Shown here: positions 3,694 through 6,284 of the stretch, piece by piece | How the letters are laid out: each line of letters starts with the position of its first letter | Numbering within the stretch: the stretch's first letter is position 1 | DNA from: Azonexus sp. | GTDB lineage: Bacteria > Pseudomonadota > Gammaproteobacteria > Burkholderiales > Rhodocyclaceae | Direction: 5' to 3' | DNA: 6,284 bases | Assembly: GCA_030697085.1 (NCBI GenBank) | Contig: JAUYQT010000091.1 | Coordinates: 1 to 6,284 of the forward strand | Notes under the pieces: model-generated | Databases searched by the model: none | Told to the model about the DNA's origin: nothing | What the model saw: only the letters and a program-made list of their open reading frames with translations | Translations under genes and position numbers: made by a program

Positions 3694-6284
3694 GTGAATA
3701 AGCAACAACTCGCCGCCAAAATCTGGGAATCGGCCAACCAGATGCGCTCCAAAATCGAGGCCAACGAATACAAGGACTACATCCTTGGCTTCATCTTCTA
3801 CAAATACCTCTCCGACAAACTGGTGCGCTTCGCCAAAGACGAAGACTTCAGCGACGAAGAACTCAGCGCCCTCTCGGAAGAAGACACGGAAACCGTTGAC
3901 CACATCAAAGGCAATATCGGCTACTTCATTGCCTACCAGCACCTGTTTTCCACCTGGATCGAGCACAAGGGCGACTTCGATGTCTCGCATGTGCGCGACG
4001 CCCTCTCTGCCTTCAGCCGCCTGATTCACCCCAACCACAAGCGCCTTTTCGAGGGCATATTCAAGACCCTTGAAACCGGCCTGAGCAAGCTCGGCGACAC
4101 CGCCGCCAAGCAGACCAAGGCGATCAGCGAACTGCTCCAGCTGATCAAGGACATCCCCATGGATAGCCGGCAGGGCTACGATGTGCTCGGCTTTATCTAC
4201 GAATACCTCATCAGCATGTTTGCCGCCAATGCCGGCAAAAAAGCCGGTGAGTTCTACACGCCGCACGAGGTTTCCGTGCTCATGTCCGAGATCATCGCCC
4301 ACCACGTCAAAGACCGCGAAACCATCCAGATTTACGACTCGACCAGCGGCTCCGGCTCGCTACTGCTCAATATCGGCCAGTCCATCGCCAAGCACATGGC
4401 GGATAAGGACAACATTCGCTACTACGCCCAGGAGCTCAAGGAAAATACCTACAACCTGACGCGCATGAACCTCGTCATGCGCGGCATCCTGCCCAGCAAC
4501 ATCGTCACCCGCAACGCCGACACCCTGGAAGACGACTGGCCGTTCTTTGACGATCAAGACCCGGTCAACACCTACAACCCGCTCTACCTCGACGCCGTCG
4601 TCTCGAATCCGCCCTATTCGCAGCAATGGGACCCACAGCACAAAGACAGCGATCCGCGCTACGCCCGCTTCGGCCTCGCGCCCAAGTCCAAGGCCGATTA
4701 CGCCTTTCTGCTGCACGACCTATACCACCTCAAGCCGGGCGGCATCATGGCCATCGTCTTGCCGCACGGCGTCCTGTTCCGAGGCGGAGAGGAAGGCGCC
4801 ATCCGCAAAAACCTGATCGAAAACGACCACCTCGAAACCATCATTGGCCTGCCGGCCAACATCTTCTTTGGCACCGGCATCCCCACCATCATCCTCGTGC
4901 TCCGCCAGAAACGTGAGCGCAGCGATGTCCTTATCGTGGACGCTTCAAAGGGCTTCGCCAAAGAAGGCAAAAGCAACAAACTGCGCGCCTCCGACATCAA
5001 GAAAATCACCGACACCGTGATCGGCCGCCTCAGCGTGCCGCGCTACAGCCGCCTCGTGCCCAAGACCGAGCTGCAGGCCAATGACTACAACCTCAACATT
5101 CCGCGCTATGTCGATTCCTCCGAACCTGCCGAAAGCTGGGATCTCTACGCTTCCATGTTCGGCGGCATCCCGCTGACCGAGCTGGATGCCCTGGCCGATT
5201 TCTGGCAAGCCTTTCCCGGCCTGCGCGCCGCCCTGTTTACCGACAACGGCACGCCCTACGTTGCGCCAAAGGTAGAAGACCTCGCCCAAACCACCCGCGA
5301 ACATCCCGAGGTAAAGAACTACAGCCGAACCTTCACCACCGCCTTTGCCGATTTCAATCCCTGGCTGCGCGGCGCACTGCTTGAACAAATGCTCACCCTG
5401 CAAATCCCCCAGCAGGAATCACTGATCAGCGAAGCGCTGTTTGCCCGCCTCGCCCCGCTGCCGCTCATCGACAAATACCACGCCTACCAAATTCTTGATG
5501 ATCACTGGCAACCCATCGCCATTGACCTCGAAATCCTCCAGACTGAAGGCTGTGATGCCTCTCGTGCGGTCGACCCCAATTTCGTCACAAAAAAGAAGGA
5601 TGGCAAAGACGTAGAAGTTCAGGAGGGCTGGAAAGGTCGCATCCTGCCCTTCGAGCTGGTGCAGATGGCGCATCACAAGCCGGAGCTGGACGCGCTGCGC
5701 AACAAGGAAACCCGCCTCAGCGAAATTACCGCCTCACTTGAGGAAACTTTGGAGAGCCTCAGCGAAGAAGAAAAGGCCAACGACACCGTCAACGACGCCG
5801 GCGACAAGTTCGTCAATGCCGCCGTCGCCAAAGAGGCCAAGCTCCTGCTCGCCGAGGCGAAGAAATCAGGCGACTTCGATGCCGAAACCTACGAGGCCAA
5901 GATCATCCAGGCCGCCGACTGGCTCGCCGAAGAGAAAACCCTGAAAGCGGCCATCAAACAAGAAGCCGCCGCCCTCCACCTCAAAACCAAGAAAACCATT
6001 GAAGGCTTAAGCGACGCGCAGGTGCACGAACTGCTCGAACGCAAGTGGATCATTCCACTCAGTGACCAGCTCCACAGCCTGCCCGATCAGCAGATCGATG
6101 GCTTGACCCGCAAGCTCGAAGCCCTCGTACAAAAGTACCAAATCACCTATGCCGTAAGCGGTAACCCAACGGCGTTCTTCCCTTCGTTGCGCGCGATGAC
6201 GAGAATTGCTCCCGAGACCAATCACTCACGGGAGCAACAGCGATGGCGGAACGAAAGAAGGGCAAAGGATCAAGGCGCGGCCGG
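3694..6284 (+). CDS. hsdM: Type I restriction-modification methyltransferase subunit HsdM, 3' end disrupted by an insertion element
   Basis: The frame opens with GTG (AAGG at 3681-3684 upstream) and has no stop to the window edge; the native part is about 820 residues (3694-6153). Residues about 2-140 resemble the HsdM N-terminal helical domain (NKQQLAAKIWESANQMR, then KDYILGFIFYKYLSDKL). The Rossmann-type N6-adenine methyltransferase domain follows: GEFYTP at 185-190, SAM-binding motif I as DSTSGSGSLL from residue 215, catalytic motif IV NPPY at 305-308, DASKGF at 416-421 and NDYNLNIPRYV at 463-473. Residues about 474-820 form the long C-terminal region of large HsdM proteins, with a Glu/Lys-rich helical, probably coiled-coil stretch from about 672. 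Known role: with HsdS it methylates adenine at the host's recognition site, and with HsdR it permits restriction. After ALVQKYQITYA the sequence no longer looks like HsdM, and at least 43 codons of element-derived readthrough follow. Function of the truncated protein is uncertain. Confidence 0.92.
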   Translation, partial: MNKQQLAAKIWESANQMRSKIEANEYKDYILGFIFYKYLSDKLVRFAKDEDFSDEELSALSEEDTETVDHIKGNIGYFIAYQHLFSTWIEHKGDFDVSHVRDALSAFSRLIHPNHKRLFEGIFKTLETGLSKLGDTAAKQTKAISELLQLIKDIPMDSRQGYDVLGFIYEYLISMFAANAGKKAGEFYTPHEVSVLMSEIIAHHVKDRETIQIYDSTSGSGSLLLNIGQSIAKHMADKDNIRYYAQELKENTYNLTRMNLVMRGILPSNIVTRNADTLEDDWPFFDDQDPVNTYNPLYLDAVVSNPPYSQQWDPQHKDSDPRYARFGLAPKSKADYAFLLHDLYHLKPGGIMAIVLPHGVLFRGGEEGAIRKNLIENDHLETIIGLPANIFFGTGIPTIILVLRQKRERSDVLIVDASKGFAKEGKSNKLRASDIKKITDTVIGRLSVPRYSRLVPKTELQANDYNLNIPRYVDSSEPAESWDLYASMFGGIPLTELDALADFWQAFPGLRAALFTDNGTPYVAPKVEDLAQTTREHPEVKNYSRTFTTAFADFNPWLRGALLEQMLTLQIPQQESLISEALFARLAPLPLIDKYHAYQILDDHWQPIAIDLEILQTEGCDASRAVDPNFVTKKKDGKDVEVQEGWKGRILPFELVQMAHHKPELDALRNKETRLSEITASLEETLESLSEEEKANDTVNDAGDKFVNAAVAKEAKLLLAEAKKSGDFDAETYEAKIIQAADWLAEEKTLKAAIKQEAAALHLKTKKTIEGLSDAQVHELLERKWIIPLSDQLHSLPDQQIDGLTRKLEALVQKYQITYAVSGNPTAFFPSLRAMTRIAPETNHSREQQRWRNERRAKDQGAA
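6206..6237 (+). repeat. Perfect 9-bp inverted repeat hiding the tnpA ribosome binding site
   Basis: TTGCTCCCG (6206-6214) is exactly complementary in reverse to CGGGAGCAA (6229-6237), with a 14-base loop. The right arm contains GGGAG (6230-6234), the Shine-Dalgarno of the ORF starting at 6243. In an RNA reading in from hsdM, the stem would hide this site. Several insertion sequences (IS10 and IS50 are the classic cases) use such stems to stop transposase translation from outside transcripts. The same role here is inference. Confidence 0.6.
6243..6284 (+). CDS. tnpA: Start of an IS66-type accessory protein TnpA, 3' partial
   Basis: The ATG at 6243 has GGGAG 8 bases upstream and opens a frame of 14 codons to the window edge, giving MAERKKGKGSRRGR, a highly basic N terminus. 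It is in a different frame from the hsdM readthrough that overlaps it. Position just inside the element tip matches the first gene of IS66-family elements, where TnpA is a small helix-turn-helix-like protein encoded before TnpB and the DDE transposase TnpC. Fourteen residues are too few to confirm the family, so the name rests on context. Confidence 0.4.
   Translation, partial: MAERKKGKGSRRGR

Larger units (their letters stand above)
6154..6284 (+). mobile_element. Left end of an IS66-family-like insertion sequence
   Basis: At 6154 the sequence changes from HsdM coding to GTAAGCGGTAACCCAAC. GTAAGCG is the usual terminal sequence of IS66-family inverted repeats as I recall them. The break falls inside a conserved-looking C-terminal stretch of HsdM, before any stop. 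An 89-base leader and then an ORF start at 6243 fit the layout of IS66 elements, whose first gene is tnpA. These elements usually duplicate 8 bp of target, so the copy on this side would be CCTATGCC (6146-6153). The right end lies outside the window, so family membership rests on the tip sequence and layout only. Confidence 0.6.

Noticed and set aside
3670..4305. Long antisense frame of 211 codons opposite hsdM
   Set aside because: It mirrors the strongly biased codons of hsdM on the other strand, and its product is a low-complexity Val/Gly/Glu-rich sequence with no motif.
1..6284. CRISPR array, tRNA or rRNA gene
   Set aside because: No regularly spaced repeats, no cloverleaf-like T-loop signature and no ribosomal RNA segment found on reading both strands.

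Overview
The window reads as proteobacterial chromosome, probably a betaproteobacterium of the Rhodocyclales type. That guess rests on moderate to high GC, C/G-ending codons and the kind of LplT-PlsC fusion present; no marker gene fixes the taxon. All genes recognised lie on the + strand.

Left part (1-3134), chromosomal housekeeping type. The window opens inside a hybrid sensor histidine kinase: H-box, ATPase domain and one C-terminal receiver domain, stop at 1153. A 100-base gap holds a promoter-like pair overlapped by a perfect 7-bp dyad, then a clear Shine-Dalgarno. This precedes a 626-residue fusion of a lysophospholipid transporter (LplT-like MFS domain) and a PlsC-type acyltransferase. 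Its product would import a lysophospholipid and re-acylate it, but it lacks the acyl-ACP synthetase domain found in the E. coli Aas partner. GC content rises sharply inside this gene near 2150-2400.

Middle part (3135-3693), about 560 bases without a convincing gene. It holds a weak 59-codon ORF joined to the upstream stop by a TGATG overlap, a UUCG-tetraloop hairpin followed by four T's at 3557-3578, and a sigma70-like promoter at 3604-3632 with its own small dyad. The hairpin and promoter appear to insulate and drive the gene that follows.

Right part (3694-6284), defence and mobile DNA. A GTG-started frame, open from 3694 to the window edge without a stop, encodes HsdM, the N6-adenine methyltransferase subunit of a Type I restriction-modification system. 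The native HsdM sequence breaks off around residue 820, at 6153. From 6154 the DNA starts with GTAAGCG, the terminal signature of IS66-family insertion sequences. After an 89-base leader containing a perfect 9-bp hairpin that covers the ribosome binding site, a new ORF begins at 6243 and fits the accessory protein tnpA of such an element. The most notable event in the window is therefore an apparent IS66-type insertion into the 3' end of hsdM. It would truncate the methyltransferase C terminus and probably separate hsdM from any hsdS and hsdR genes downstream, which lie outside the window.
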